Source: Reclinomonas americana ATCC 50394 (Eukaryota > Jakobida > Jakobea > Jakobida). Taken from it: a stretch of DNA of 22,012 bases. Below are positions 1-11,471 of the stretch, one piece after another (the first letter of the stretch is position 1; each line of letters starts with the position of its first letter). Below the pieces are notes generated by a model, which made no database searches, was not told the DNA's origin, and saw nothing but the letters and a program-made list of their open reading frames with translations. Location of the stretch: positions 224,255 through 246,266 of the forward strand of contig PS015187.1 of assembly GCA_048213135.1 (NCBI GenBank), in the 5' to 3' direction. Position numbers and translations under genes: made by a program.

Positions 1-184
1 GAGAGAGAGAGAGTGACACACACCGACAGAAATCAATGCTGATCCGCCACCAGCCGCGCATGTTTCGCGCCTCGCTTTCACTGAGTGAGTTGCCGGAGGC
101 TCTTCCCATGTCGCTTGGAGGGAGACCCGTCACTGGCACAAAGGCGACGATCTCGCCAAGGATCTCTGGCGGCAAACGGGGCAT
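1..184 (-). CDS. 5' end of a possible F-box protein (partial)
   Basis: A minus-strand frame from an ATG at 184 opens with MPRLPPEILGEIVAFVP. This resembles the start of an F-box (Leu-Pro-Pro-Glu-Ile-Leu, then a hydrophobic helix), the Skp1-binding motif of SCF ubiquitin ligases. The frame stays open to a GTGTGT donor at 23, so the exon would be 184-24 and the gene continues beyond the left edge. Only about 53 residues are visible, and the rest of an F-box (the Val-Ser-Arg-x-Trp part) is not seen. The frame is also open upstream of the ATG, so the start is uncertain. An F-box is the best guess; another Leu-Pro-rich N terminus is possible. Confidence 0.35.
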   Translation of the reverse strand, partial: MPRLPPEILGEIVAFVPVTGLPPSDMGRASGNSLSESEARNMRGWWRISIDFCRCVSLSLS

Positions 185-417
185 GGCTTGCAATGTTTTT
201 ATTTGGTCCTGCGCCTTGTTGCGACGTTCAGTGACTGGCAAGGAGTTGATGCTTGGTAGGTTGCAAGACTCGCACACTATGGGAGAAATCGAGAGAAAAG
301 AGTCACGACGCCCCACTGTCAGCTTGCAGATCGACGTCAATATCGCGAAACATGTACGTATGCATGCTTCACACATGGATCCGGACAACACTGCATGCAG
401 CTGACCAAGCGCGGCTA

Positions 418-1142
418 CTATTCCGGGAGGCTGCTTGGGCTGGACGGCGCCGGCCTCGAAGGCAAGCGACAGTCTGGATGACGAACAGGAGGCCGACCAA
501 ACAGCGGCTCGAAAGGCTCAATGTCGTCGTCTGGCCATGGATCCGGCGAAGCATCCAACCCCTCTAACTCAAGCCGACGTGCTTGCGCAGTTGCCAGCAA
601 CACCAGTTCCAATGCCTGAACCAGCTCGCTGAACTGCGCCAGCTGGAAGGAGTGCACGGTTGTAGACGGGGCTGGTAAATTCGAAGTTGGAGTAGCGACG
701 GTCGGCTGCACTTGCGCGTGCTCCCGGACCGCATCCAGCGAGGCTAACGAGCGCACTTGCAGCGTGCGCTGTGCAAGCAGCCGCACATAGGCGAGCTCCT
801 TCTTGAACTCTTCTTCGAACGCACGAGAGTCACTCAGTGCCTTCTCGCGTCGCGACCGATGGTTCTCAGCCAGAATGAGACTCACACGACGCATAACTTC
901 TGCCTCCACGTCTTCCCCAAGCGGAGCCATCAGCTTTTGCTTTTGCTGAGCATCAAGCTGCTGCCGCTGGGGAAGTCACACAGCAGCGAGTAAGTCACAC
1001 AATCGACAGGCGATCACGATCGCGCGCGAGTGATTTGTGTGCCACACGCGTACGCGCACAGGCCCACCTGAAAGGGATTCGGCGCTCGACCCGGGGCTGG
1101 AATGTGAGCAGAGCGCCCGTCAGAAGACGAACCCAGCGACAT
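418..1142 (-). CDS. unrecognised helical protein, two exons
   Basis: Exon 1 (1142-1068) encodes MSLGSSSDGRSAHIPAPGRA and ends in a CAG|GTGGGC donor. Exon 2 (966-418) starts after a TTCCCCAG acceptor. The 101-bp intron is phase 0 on both sides and the frame continues to a TAG, giving about 207 aa. After a short disordered N terminus comes a Gln/Lys-rich stretch. A long charged helix follows (VEAEVMRRVSLILAENHRSR through FEEEFKKELAYVRLLAQ), probably coiled coil, then a linker, a second Leu/Ala-rich helix, and an acidic, Pro-rich tail. There is no signal peptide or membrane segment. I do not recognise the family. It points away from the next gene across about 260 bp. Confidence 0.6.
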
Positions 1143-1402
1143 TGCGAGCGTTGTGGGGGATTTAAGGACAAAGTTTGCTTGCCTGCATGCACATTTACAG
1201 CTGTCCTTCCACTTCGTGGTGGAAAGACGTTTTATAGTTGGACCTTTGTCCATATGGTGTCCGTACGGCGAACCCGAGAGCTCGAAGACGGCCGGCACCG
1301 GACAGTTCGGCTGTCGCCATTGCGACGTGCGACGTTGGATATCTGAGATTTCGCGAGCACTGTCTTTTTACGAACACGCACCCGCAGCTCGTCCGAAGCG
1401 AG
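1143..1402. promoter_or_regulatory. divergent intergenic region
   Basis: This spacer of about 260 bp separates two divergently oriented genes and must hold both promoters. I see no TATA box at a convincing position and no other motif I can name. Short open frames here have the Cys/Arg/Val-rich composition of non-coding sequence. Confidence 0.3.
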
Positions 1403-4400
1403 TGATGGGCGTCGGTGAGTTGGCTCTTGTTTGTATGCATGTGTGTGTGTGCGTGTGTTCTCCGCAGCAGCGCTCACGGCCGTTCACAGCACGAACGCGA
1501 CTCCCTTTGGCCACTCTGGCCCTATTGTTGCTGGTGGCTCTCGTCACTCTGCCTGTGCTTGTGTTCTCTGCACGCACCAAGAGGTACAAGGTTTTCCTGC
1601 GCAAAAGAGTTTGTGTGTTTGTGCATGCTCATCGTCATCTCGCTAGTCACCACCAGCAACTAAGAGGAGATTCGCCACCTCTCGGTGCGTTCGTGGTGTG
1701 GCAAGAACCAGTTGTATTGTTGAATCGCCTCACTCTCTCCGTGTGTATTACAGACGCGGATCTTGAAAGCGCGTTGTCGGAGGTGTTTGCAAGCGCACAG
1801 GCGGTGGACATTGGCTCAACACCAACGCTGTCGCTGCAGGTGTGAAAGTCCCTCCCTCTCTCTCTCACACACACACACGCACACACTCAGCTGACGATGT
1901 GTGAGGCAGATCATTGTGAACCGTGAGGAGGCGGCGTTTGTCTTGCGCAACGTGGCCACCAAGGCCTTCAGTTGGAAGTGGTATGTGAGTTCGTCGCGCG
2001 CCCTCTGCTGTGTGACACTCAGCGTTCCTTCTGCGCGCGGCAGGTTTGGCGCGCTGAATGTGTTCGAGAGTGTGGGCCAGACGGCAGCCGGCATGCCGCT
2101 GGTCACCGCTGTCAGTGGTTCGTGCGAGCCACTACCGGAGGGTGACGAGAAGAGCTGGGAGATGTCCATGATGGCTCGCGGTTGCGCCATTCAGCTCGCC
2201 ACGCCGCAAGTTTCCCTCACCAGTTCCCTCGAGTGGCTGTCGGTGCGTTGGTGCGAGGTGAAGGACGGCAATCGTCATCACAAGTCGGCTGACAACTCGC
2301 TCCAGATCTTCAACTTTGTGAACAGTGTGCTGGCGACAGTGGAAAAGAAACGCAGCTCTCTGGCCAGTCATTCACAGCGATTGAGCAATCCTCCCAGTGT
2401 GCAAAGTTGCGTCGTTGTCGATTATGCTCAACGTGGACAGCGTGGTGACCCCCTACGTCAGATATCGTGGTGTATCAAAACGGCAGCCTCGACCAAGTTG
2501 TGCAAGATAAGAGCATTAAGAGGTCGCAGCGGCAGATGCTGGCCAAAGCCAGGGCGCGAACCAGCGGCGCTCCACAGGACCAGCCGTTGGCAGTACAGGT
2601 TTGGTTGCATTGTGTTCCAGCGTGGCCTGCCTTCTTCGTTTCATGTGTGTGTGAGTGTGTGTCGTGCAGCACCGAATCGCAATGTCTGCGAGCTTTGAGC
2701 CATACGTCTTCTTCCCGTGGGTGATGTGCTCGTCGACCACAGGCGCCGTGAGGTGCGCCGATCGTGAGTTCCCGACTGGCGGTGGTGAAGTCGGCGTTCT
2801 CCTTCGCAATGCCCAATTCCAGGTGCGTGCCGCCATATTCCGCATGCAGAGCAGCAGCTCAACCACTCAGTTGTGGGCATGATGGTGTGCGCCAGTTCTC
2901 GTTTCCCATGCAGCTGGTGCAACTCGTGGACCAAGCGTGAGTACCATCGAGCAGTCTTCAAATAGTCGCCTGGGCACTGATTTTTTGGCGACTTCCGTTG
3001 CAGAGAGGTGGCCAGTGCGTGGTGGCATCAGGTGCCGGAGAGTGTCTCGCCAACGAAGGTCTGTGCAGCCATGTGTTGCAACGTTGTCTCATCTTCCCCG
3101 CCGATGAGTGACCCGTCACATGTGTGTGTTGTGGTGCAGATGGCACTGTTTCACGGCGACATCCCGACCGCGTTCCTGGATAATCCGACAAGCAGTCAAA
3201 GTGACGCGAACCTTCGCAGTGCATCGGTGAAGCGGCTCCTCATCAGCATGGGGTTGGCCGATAACTTGGCGAGTGACAAAGTTGCGTTTCGCCATCATGT
3301 CACGAGTATCACTCCACAACTACTTACTCTGCATCGCGTCTCCAGGGTGTGGGTCAAAATTACCTCTGGTTATATCGTTGCCTTCTCTCATGTGCAGTAC
3401 AACCTCTCGTGCAGACCTGCAAGCTCTGTGGGTGGCCCTCGGTGCTTCGGCCTGCAACCTGGGTGAGCATATGTGTTTTTCCCATTGCCACTGAGACACT
3501 TAACTGAGACACTCTGCTGCGCCTAGCGTTCCACATCCACAACTACAAGTACCTGCGCAGCAGTGCCCTGGGAAAACAATTGCTTTTTGACTGGCAAGGG
3601 TCGTACAAGAAGGGCGATTGGCTGAAGATCGGCATCGCACAAGGCGACCCAACCGCTCAGTTCCTGCTCAGCGTGCGCTTCCGTGATCTGCTGACGGAGG
3701 TGGCGGCCAAGTCGGCCGAGCTGAGTACACTGGCGCCCGGTCCGAATAGCGCCATGTGGACGGCGCTGACGCGCGTCAGCAAGAGATATCTCGGCGGTCT
3801 CGTCGGTGGCAACACCAAGCTCGACGAGGCCGACCTGGAGCGTATTGCCGAGGCGTTCGTGGGCAGCAGCACGAGTTGCGTTTTTCACTCGCTGCGTTGC
3901 ATGTGCATGTGTGTTTGTGTCGCTCACGAACTGTTTACGTGCGCACAGACGGGATGCACACGTTGGTGGTTTCGGAGATGAAAAAGACAAACGAGGTTGG
4001 TATTGCATTTTCGTTGTCCGCGTTTTTCTCTGCTGACACACTGTGTGGTGGCCGTGGTGGTGCTGCGTGTAGGGCGCCGCCGACATGCTGCAAAAGATGT
4101 TGAACTTCCGTGGCCATTTGCGACCACTGGTCAAGGGCATTCTGGCGGAGGTGTTGCCGCAGGTGTTTGGCGGCACCGAGAGTTGAGTGCCACAGAGATC
4201 GAGAGTGCTTGTGGTGGTGGTGGCTCATGCGAGGCGCACAGGTGATACGGCCAAGATGTTCCGCACCACGGCCGAGGTGTCGGCGGTGATGAAACTCGAC
4301 GGCAAGCTGGCGGTCATGGTCGTGGACCAACAGTTGCGCGATGTGTGCTTTTTTCGTGTGTGCGCGGTGTATATATTCTCACTGGCTCGTGTGGCAGGCC

Positions 4401-4518
4401 CTCTGCGGACTTGGTGAACAGGGGCCAGAAGCGGGAGAACGTGTACCTGGAGGCAAAGGCAATGGCCGACATGCAGCGAAGATATCAGCTGCTGGCCATG
4501 GGCAAGGCGGTGGAATGA
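1403..4518 (+). CDS. unrecognised large protein, about 16 exons, candidate N-terminal membrane anchor
   Basis: Exons that join in phase are 1657-1684, 1754-1839, 1910-1980, 2044-2396, 2462-2598, 2670-2822, 2914-2936, 3004-3058, 3140-3272, 3346-3462, 3527-3874, 3949-3995, 4073-4181, 4242-4344 and 4398-4518 (TGA), about 628 residues. The first exon is uncertain. The frame ending at 1590 gives a strong membrane helix (LPLATLALLLLVALVTLPVL) followed by basic residues, and its ATG could be 1403 or 1433. A competing frame from ATG 1403 with an intron ending near 1470 gives a soluble N terminus. The body alternates likely beta-strand stretches with helices. Recognisable landmarks are FEPYVFFPWVMC, ALWVALGASACNLAFHIHNY and a C-terminal helical tail (YLEAKAMADMQRRYQLLAMG). 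I cannot assign a family. A lipid-transfer bridge protein was considered, but I see no decisive motif. Confidence 0.7.
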
Positions 4519-5091
4519 ATGAGGAAGTACGGCGAATCTTGGGTAAATACCCAGCAGTCGAACAAAGGGCTGGTCGCCAGGCGTGGGATTCGTAGCATAT
4601 TCGCTCGTAGCACTCAGTAGCACCATTCACTGTGAGCGTGAGCGATTAACAACAGCCCACGGTGACCACCAGAAAGTCGGCCACAAATATGCACTGCAAG
4701 CAATCACAAGAATAATCGCATCTTCAGCACATCAGTCTATCACACATCACGCTGTGGCGCTATCGGCGCTTGCAGTGCTCAGTCCGAGCCGGTGGCGCTC
4801 TGAAGGCATGCAGTGGACAAGAAACCAAAATTGTCAGCGACGAAATCCTTGCCGGTCGAACCGGCGCCGGTCTCTCACGTGCACTACACTCCAGTATTGA
4901 CGCAAACACCCACTGTCTCTCTGTCTCTCTCCCTCTCTCCCGTCATGGCGTTGTCGTGCACAGCTGCTGGAGCTGCTCGTGGATATGCGCATCTGCAGCG
5001 AGGCGAACGATGACATCGCGTGCACCTTGGCATCCGTCGCATTGTCCGAATTTGTTCTCCTTCACACTGTGGTTGGCGAGAGCAGGCAACC
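4519..5091. other. 573-bp spacer with unassigned coding-like blocks
   Basis: No complete gene could be built here. Two blocks look coding on the plus strand: about 4809-4898 (a Lys/Pro/Val-rich stretch ending before GTATTG) and 4964-5090 (LLELLVDMRICSEANDDIAC and onward). They join in phase 0 across a pyrimidine-rich 65-bp intron ending in CACAG. I found no donor of the right phase that links them to the gene starting at 5092. They may be 5' exons of that gene, a separate small gene ending near 5173, or chance. The 4519-4800 part shows nothing. Confidence 0.3.
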
Positions 5092-6581
5092 ATGTCGACG
5101 TCAGCAGCGAGTTCCGTTCAAGACACTGTCAAGTCCTCCATCAATTCACTCGGCAAGTTTATTCCCGTGCTGACTGTGTCTGTGGAGCTTGCCTGCGGGC
5201 AGTTCATCCGCAGCGGCTACGACAGGCCGACTTATGACTGCAGTGGCCAGGGGCAGGGAGCAGTTTATACCCTGCTGTTTTCGCTGCTGATCACTGTGTC
5301 GGTCCTCGGCTTGTTGCTGGAGGAGATGAGCGGCTTTGTCTTTCAGCCGCACCGACTTTGCCGCAATGTCACCACCGGCCGCAGGTGGCCCACTGTGTTT
5401 CACCCTCACGCATTCTGCTCATGGGGGTGGTGGGCTACTTACTTCACTTGGCGACTGGCCGCTGTGGGCGTGTGGCTGGTAACCGTGGAGGACGCAATCG
5501 TGGTGTGCCTGCATACTCACGGCGGCAGCATGATGGACACCGACGGACGACCGAGTGCAGCATACCACACGCTCTCTCTGGTGCTGGCCGTGATTCTGTT
5601 CACCATGACTGGCGTCGGCGTAGCAGTGGAGGGAGCCATGAATATGTGGGGTAAGTGCACATCACAGCGCAGTGCACTGCTGCACCTATGTGCACACTGC
5701 ACAAATATATTCTCAAAATTGTTTGTTGTGTGCGCATGCCAAATACAGCAACCAGTAACAAGGCGCAACAGTCGAAGTATTGTCTGTCGCAAGCTCGACT
5801 TGCGTTGCACCAGCTGCAGAGGACAGTGGACAGCTACCGCATCAACGTCGACGACCAAACGGGCCGCGGAGAGGCACACTTTGCACTGCTGCAAGACAGC
5901 AAGCACGTGTTTACGTGGGTGCTTGTTCGAGTCATTCACCTCTCCCGGAATATCGCGTACGCCTGCGTGGCCAAGGCTCCTGCTCCGAGTGCTACACGGG
6001 CGCTTGGTTCTGTCAGTCAGATCATTGCCGAACCTCTGCTGGTGCGTGCGCAGATGAGAAGATCAATTTCCGATATTTTGACTTGCAATTGATCATACTG
6101 CATGTTTGCACAGATGCTGTGCGAGGACCGACTGAGCGTGGCGCTTGAGGGACCAGAAACGGTCAAGGGCGTACGCATTCCACACGTGACGATGCCAAGC
6201 GACACCGCAGATCCACATCCGGAGGCAACAACTGTGCTGGACACGATGGCGCATCGTGAGCGCCAAGAACGGATTGGGTACTCCGATGACGACATCGAGC
6301 CAGTTGTGGTGGATGCCTATGGCGTCCACAACGAAGACTTGATCCTCTGGACGAAACAGGCGGCCTCCACCCTGCGTCTGGTCTTCGCCGGAATCACCGA
6401 GGTCCGCCAGCTGGACTCGGAAATGGATATTGACAAACTCATTGTCCAGTTTGTGGATCAGTTATCAACGTTTGCCCGCGGAGACTACTACAACAAGATC
6501 GGACTGCTGAACATCATCGAGACGATCAGCATCGCCTGCACGCTGGTGTACGAGAAATCGTATCGCGTCCTTCTCAACTGA
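5092..6581 (+). CDS. unrecognised polytopic membrane protein, 3 exons
   Basis: Exons 5092-5650, 5749-6041 and 6114-6581 (TGA) join in phase to 439 aa. Donors are GTAAGT and GTGCGT; acceptors are TACAG and CACAG. The N-terminal half is membrane-embedded, with hydrophobic segments near residues 21-35, 58-78, 112-133 and 160-180 and Trp/Cys-rich loops between them. The C-terminal half is soluble and charged, with a heptad-like Gln/Leu stretch near residue 200, an acidic DDDIEPVVVDAYG segment, and a helical end. ATG 5092 is preferred for its ACC context; an in-frame ATG at 5020 would add 24 residues of Cys/Arg-rich sequence. I do not recognise the family. Localisation to some membrane is inferred; function is unknown. 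Confidence 0.75.
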
Positions 6582-7943
6582 TCAACACAGAGTTCGCGAT
6601 CGTGCAGCACCCGTCCTCCTTTGGCGACATTTTCATGCGACCCTTCTTGCTTGCAGTGCTTACTTAGGAAGTGAATGTACACACACTGCAAATACTCGAT
6701 TCAATATCAAGCAGTATCAATTTATGATCGCGACTTCGCGCAATGTACATGTGGTCTGCAAAACCTTCTTCACCCCAACCCTGCGCAACTGCCATGTAGC
6801 ACTTCGTCGATGCCATCCTCCTTCGAATGATACTCTCCCCCACCTTGGACATGTTGGAAGCGTCGTCATGCTGCCAGTATTGGTGTCCTCAACCGCCATT
6901 TTAGTCGAGTGTTTGTCATGATACGACGCAGCGCCGGCGGTGGCGCTGCTGCTGGTGCCACTGGAGGGCGACGCACCATCCCACCCTCTGCTTCCTCGTC
7001 GCTCTCTGGCTCCTCATCCCCCGCCTCATCACTGTCTGGAGNNNNNNNNNNNNNNNNNNNNNNNNNNNNNNNNNNNNNNNNNNNNNNNNNNNNNNNNNNN
7101 NNNNNNNNNNNNNNNNNNNNNNNNNNNNNNNNNNNNNNNNNNNNNNNNNNNNNNNNNNNNNNNNNNNNNNNNNNNNNNNNNNNNNNNNNNNNNNNNNNNN
7201 NNNNNNNNNNNNNNNNNNNNNNNNNNNNNNNNNNNNNNNNNNNNNNNNNNNNNNNNNNNNNNNNNNNNNNNNNNNNNNNNNNNNNNNNNNNNNNNNNNNN
7301 NNNNNNNNNNNNNNNNNNNNNNNNNNNNNNNNNNNNNNNNNNNNNNNNNNNNNNNNNNNNNNNNNNNNNNNNNNNNNNNNNNNNNNNNNNNNNNNNNNNN
7401 NNNNNNNNNNNNNNNNNNNNNNNNNNNNNNNNNNNNNNNNNNNNNNNNNNNNNNNNNNNNNNNNNNNNNNNNNNNNNNNNNNNNNNNNNNNNNNNNNNNN
7501 NNNNNNNNNNNNNNNNNNNNNNNNNNNNNNNNNNNNNNNNNNNNNNNNNNNNNNNNNNNNNNNNNNNNNNNNNNNNNNNNNNNNNNNNNNNNNNNNNNNN
7601 NNNNNNNNNNNNNNNNNNNNNNNNNNNNNNNNNNNNNNNNNNNNNNNNNNNNNNNNNNNNNNNNNNNNNNNNNNNNNNNNNNNNNNNNNNNNNNNNNNNN
7701 NNNNNNNNNNNNNNNNNNNNNNNNNNNNNNNNNNNNNNNNNNNNNNNNNNNNNNNNNNNNNNNNNNNNNNNNNNNNNNNNNNNNNNNNNNNNNNNNNNNN
7801 NNNNNNNNNNNNNNNNNNNNNNNNNNNNNNNNNNNNNNNNNNNNNNNNNNNNNNNNNNNNNNNNNNNNNNNNNNNNNNNNNNNNNNNNNNNNNNNNNNNN
7901 NNNNNNNNNNNNNNNNNNNNNNNNNNNNNGGAGAGGAGAGAGG

Positions 7944-7990
<47 letters not shown>

Positions 7991-8454
7991 TGAGTGTGTG
8001 TTGACTTAACAGTCGATCTCCACGTCGCCACCGCGTGNNNNNNNNNNNNNNNNNNNNNNNNNNNNNNNNNNNNNNNNNNNNNNNNNNNNNNNNNNNNNNN
8101 NNNNNNNNNNNNNNNNNNNNNNNNNNNNNNNNNNNNNNNNNNNNNNNNNNNNNNNNNNNNNNNNNNNNNNNNNNNNNNNNNNNNNNNNNNNNNNNNNNNN
8201 NNNNNNNNNNNNNNNNNNNNNNNNNNNNNNNNNNNNNNNNNNNNNNNNNNNNNNNNNNNNNNNNNNNNNNNNNNNNNNNNNNNNNNNNNNNNNNNNNNNN
8301 NNNNNNNNNNNNNNNNNNNNNNNNNNNNNNNNNNNNNNNNNNNNNNNNNNNNNNNNNNNNNNNNNNNNNNNNNNNNNNNNNNNNNNNNNNNNNNNNNNNN
8401 NNNNNCTCCACAACGTCTCACTTTCATACACACGCACACACACAGTCAACGTCC
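6582..8454. other. intergenic region with two assembly gaps
   Basis: Bases 7042-7929 and 8038-8405 are N. Sequence at 6582-6917 holds no supported gene and is more AT-rich than its surroundings. From an ATG at 6918 a Gly/Ala/Ser-rich frame runs into the first gap; it could be a disordered N terminus of a gene lying in the gap or an upstream exon of the TMC gene. The 108 bp between the gaps is mostly a GA repeat. Bases 8406-8445 end in a CA-rich TCATAC..CACACAG stretch that looks like a splice acceptor, so the TMC transcript probably has an upstream exon inside the gap. Confidence 0.6.
7930..7988. repeat. (GA)n purine tract
   Basis: GGAGAG-type imperfect repeats pass into about 20 perfect GA units. 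The tract starts at the first base after the gap, so its true length is unknown and it probably caused the assembly break. Confidence 0.9.
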
Positions 8455-11307
8455 ATGACGGATGGAACGAGGCAGCCGCAGCAGTGGCCGCCGAGCACCC
8501 TCACCGACCTCCAGAGACTCACTCCTACACAACGTCACCGTCGCCTCCACCGAAAGCGAGTCAGGGCGGCGTTGCGTTTCTTGTCCACACCCTTTCCATC
8601 ATGACTCTCCTCCCAAATCATCATCTCTCTTTTCACTACAGCTCCCTGCTGCTGCTGCTGCTGCTGCTGCGGAAGGGCGACGAGCAGTGCTACTGGCACC
8701 GGGTCAGGCAGATGGCGCACTACTGGATGTGTATGATCGCGACGCGGTGTTTAGTGTCGCCCCCGCCGCCGCACCGGCACCACCCGCCATCTCAGCCGGT
8801 GAGCGAACCTTGTATTCGTCTTGTTGCTTCAATGATCCACTCATGCCGGCCTGGCAAGTGCGTGAGGTGCAGTACCAGGTGCTGCTGTCGGAGCAGCAAA
8901 AGATCATTAGCCGCTTCAAGGCCGACAACGAGAAGCTGAAGAGCAGCAACTTTGATCTCGAGCGCGAGCTGCGCGACCTCGAGCTGGAGCTGGAGGAGGC
9001 GCAGAATGCCAACGCTGGCAATGTGGAGTTTGTGCGCAACATGGAGACGTGGATGGTGAACAATCGCGGCGTGGAGCGCAACGAGGAGGGGTTCCGCAAA
9101 CGGAGGCGGCAACAAAAGGCTCTGGCACTCGGCGCTCGCTTCCAGGACGACGAGGATCTCGACAAGGTACGCTCCCCCTCCCTGTTGTCGATGACCTTGA
9201 TTGCCCCTCTCATTGCTCCACAGACCCTCGTGGTGAAAGTCTCGTGCTGGAAGGGCTTCAAGACCGGCATGCGCGGTCTGTGGGGCAAAATCAAGCCCGT
9301 GCTCGTGCCGTTTGCTGCCGATGTGGAATTCCTGTACGCTCGTTACGGCCGCGCCGTCGGCACCTACTTTCAGTTCCTGCGCTGGCTTGCGCTGACGGCC
9401 CTGTACTTGGGTCTCGCGGTCGGCATCTTCACCACACTGCACGCGCTGTCGCAGTCTGGGTTCACGTGGGGCGACTCGGTGACGCCGCACTTCCTGCTGT
9501 ACTCGTCGTACTCGTCGGATGAGACGCAGGCGTACGCGCTCTTACTGGTCACGGTGATTGTGTACAATGTCGGTATGTTTATCCAACGTGCCGTGCAAGA
9601 GGAGCGCGTACGCCGCGAGGGCGAACTGGAGCGGGCCGAACAGCGCCGTATGCAGTACAGTCGACTGACGCTGAATCTGTGGGACCACACGGTGCGGTCG
9701 GCGCGCGCAGCCGAGGACTTTAGGCTGTCGATCGCCGAGGCCATTAATATTCTCGAAGCCGATCGCACGCGTGAGCAACGCATGAAGGGGCGCTCAGCGA
9801 CAGAGCGTACCGGCCTGATTATGCGCCGTGTTACTGGCTCGTTCCTGGTGGCCGTGTTGGTGGCCGGCACGTGGCTCATTCTCATCTACATGAACGTGGC
9901 GACGGACACGCTGCAGGCGCGGTTCACGGGTGTGCTGAACACGATTGCCAAGCTGGCCATTCCGTTCTCTGTCGTGCTGCTGACCGGCATCATGCCGGAG
10001 GTGGTGGCTGCCATTACGCGCTTCGAAAAGTGGGACAACCCGGAGACGCACCTCAAGTGGCTGATTGGCCGTTTCTTCCTCATCAAGTACTTTACGTTCT
10101 TGCTGCTGTTGCTGCAAAACTACCAGCTCCTGACGGGCTTCACCATTCAACTGTTTGGCATCACTTCCTCGGTGACAACCACGCGCTCGTGTAAGGCCGA
10201 CGCTGTCGGTGTCAATTTCACAAACCTGCTGGTGGTGGCCTGGGTCAGCAACAAGATCATGTGGGGCATCAAACTGGGCCTCTATTACCTCAAGCGTGCC
10301 ATCAAGTGCGTCTCTATATTTTCTCGTTTGCCTGTCGCCGAGGTCTGTTTTTCACACCCGTGCACTGCAGATCGACGCCAGTGCCGAAAAAGGAGTTTGC
10401 CGTGGCCTTCCAGATCATCAACGTGCTCAACATTCAGTCGTACATCTGGGTCGTCATTCCGTTTGCGCCGAGTGTGTGCATTCTCGGCGCAGTGATGCTC
10501 CTCCTCGACTTCAAGTTCCAAAAGTTCCTCATGCAAGGACTCCTCAAGAAGCCGTCGGGTGCGTGCTGGTCATGTGTGGCGAATTTGGAGGCCAGAGAAC
10601 CTTATTCTTCTTTTCACCACAGATGTGTTTGCGGCCTCCGGCACCGGTCCGTTCTTCATGCTGCTACACTCGGTGGCCGGCGTCACCACCATTGCCACGT
10701 ACATTTGGTTCCTCAACGTGCACATCAACACGGACTGCGGTCCACTCACGACCACCACGTTTGCTGCGGTGTGTTTGTGCTTGTCTGCGCGTATATGTGT
10801 GTGTGTGCTTGATGCCGCAGAACAGCGCGTCCTCACGGATCGCCAACACACAGTATCTGCAATCGTCGGCCTCCGACAACAACATCACTCGCGTGCTCTT
10901 CCAAGTGGCCACCTCGCCCATTTTCTTGTGGGCACTGGTGGCTGTGTTCTTCACCGCCTTTGCCAAGCGAGCGTTCTTCATGTCGGCACTGAAGGGCTAC
11001 CTGGCGCACCAGCGCAAGCGACACAAGCGCGAGCAGCAGGATTTGCTGTTGAAGCTGAAAAAGGTCGGACTGCGCATGCACGTGCCTGGTTGCTGCAGCT
11101 GTTATTGCTCACGTCGTCACCCCACAGGCCCGCGACCTCATCGCCCGGCTGCAGGACAACGACGATCAAGGCTCGCCGACCGGCTCACCACGGCGCGGAG
11201 GTGGTGGCCATCAAAGAAACGAGAGTCGTTGCGTCACCGATCCTTTCTTTGTTGTCGCTCTCCACTGTTGCTTATTCGCTGCCCCAGAGATCGACACGGA
11301 AAGATGA
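8455..11307 (+). CDS. TMC-family (transmembrane channel-like) protein
   Basis: Exons are 8455-8559, 8642-8798, 8859-9166, 9224-10305, 10371-10558, 10623-10768, 10821-11063, 11128-11224 and 11288-11307, about 781 aa. Known: TMC proteins are about ten-pass membrane proteins related to anoctamins; animal TMC1/2 form mechanotransduction channels. Seen: a Lys/Glu-rich coiled coil near residues 90-125, then a basic KRRRQQK patch. The membrane core begins with WGKIKPV..YARYGRAVGTYFQFLRW, matching the TMC first-helix region. A KKEFAVAFQIINVLNIQSYI segment resembles the conserved TMC domain entry. A conserved-looking DCGP sits near residue 651, and about ten hydrophobic segments run to residue 715. 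The animal CWETxVGQE motif is not apparent. The 5' end may lie upstream in the gap. Introns 8799-8858 and 11225-11287 are stop-free multiples of three, so retention would keep the frame. Confidence 0.85.
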
Positions 11308-11471
11308 TGGATGATTAATACAAAAGGTGAACAGTTTGTTTTTACGCCCTGCAGCATCGCACCGCGCGGAACACTCGTACAAAAGAGCCACCACCAAAGA
11401 AGCGCACGTGTATCAATGTCCCGTTCGCTCACTTGTCCGCTTCCTCTTTCTCTCTGTCTTCTGTTGTCACG

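Noticed and set aside
2397-2510. Apparent frameshift in the large plus-strand gene near 2460.
   Set aside because: A normal 65-bp intron (2397-2461, GTGTGC to GTCAG) restores the frame exactly.
4186-4188. TGA read as the end of the large plus-strand gene.
   Set aside because: A GTTGAG donor at 4182 and CACAG acceptor at 4241 remove it and two further exons continue in frame to 4518.
1403-4518. Assignment of the large gene to the BLTP1/FSA bridge-like lipid transfer family.
   Set aside because: An N-terminal helix and beta-rich body are suggestive, but the protein is far shorter than that family and I see no diagnostic motif.
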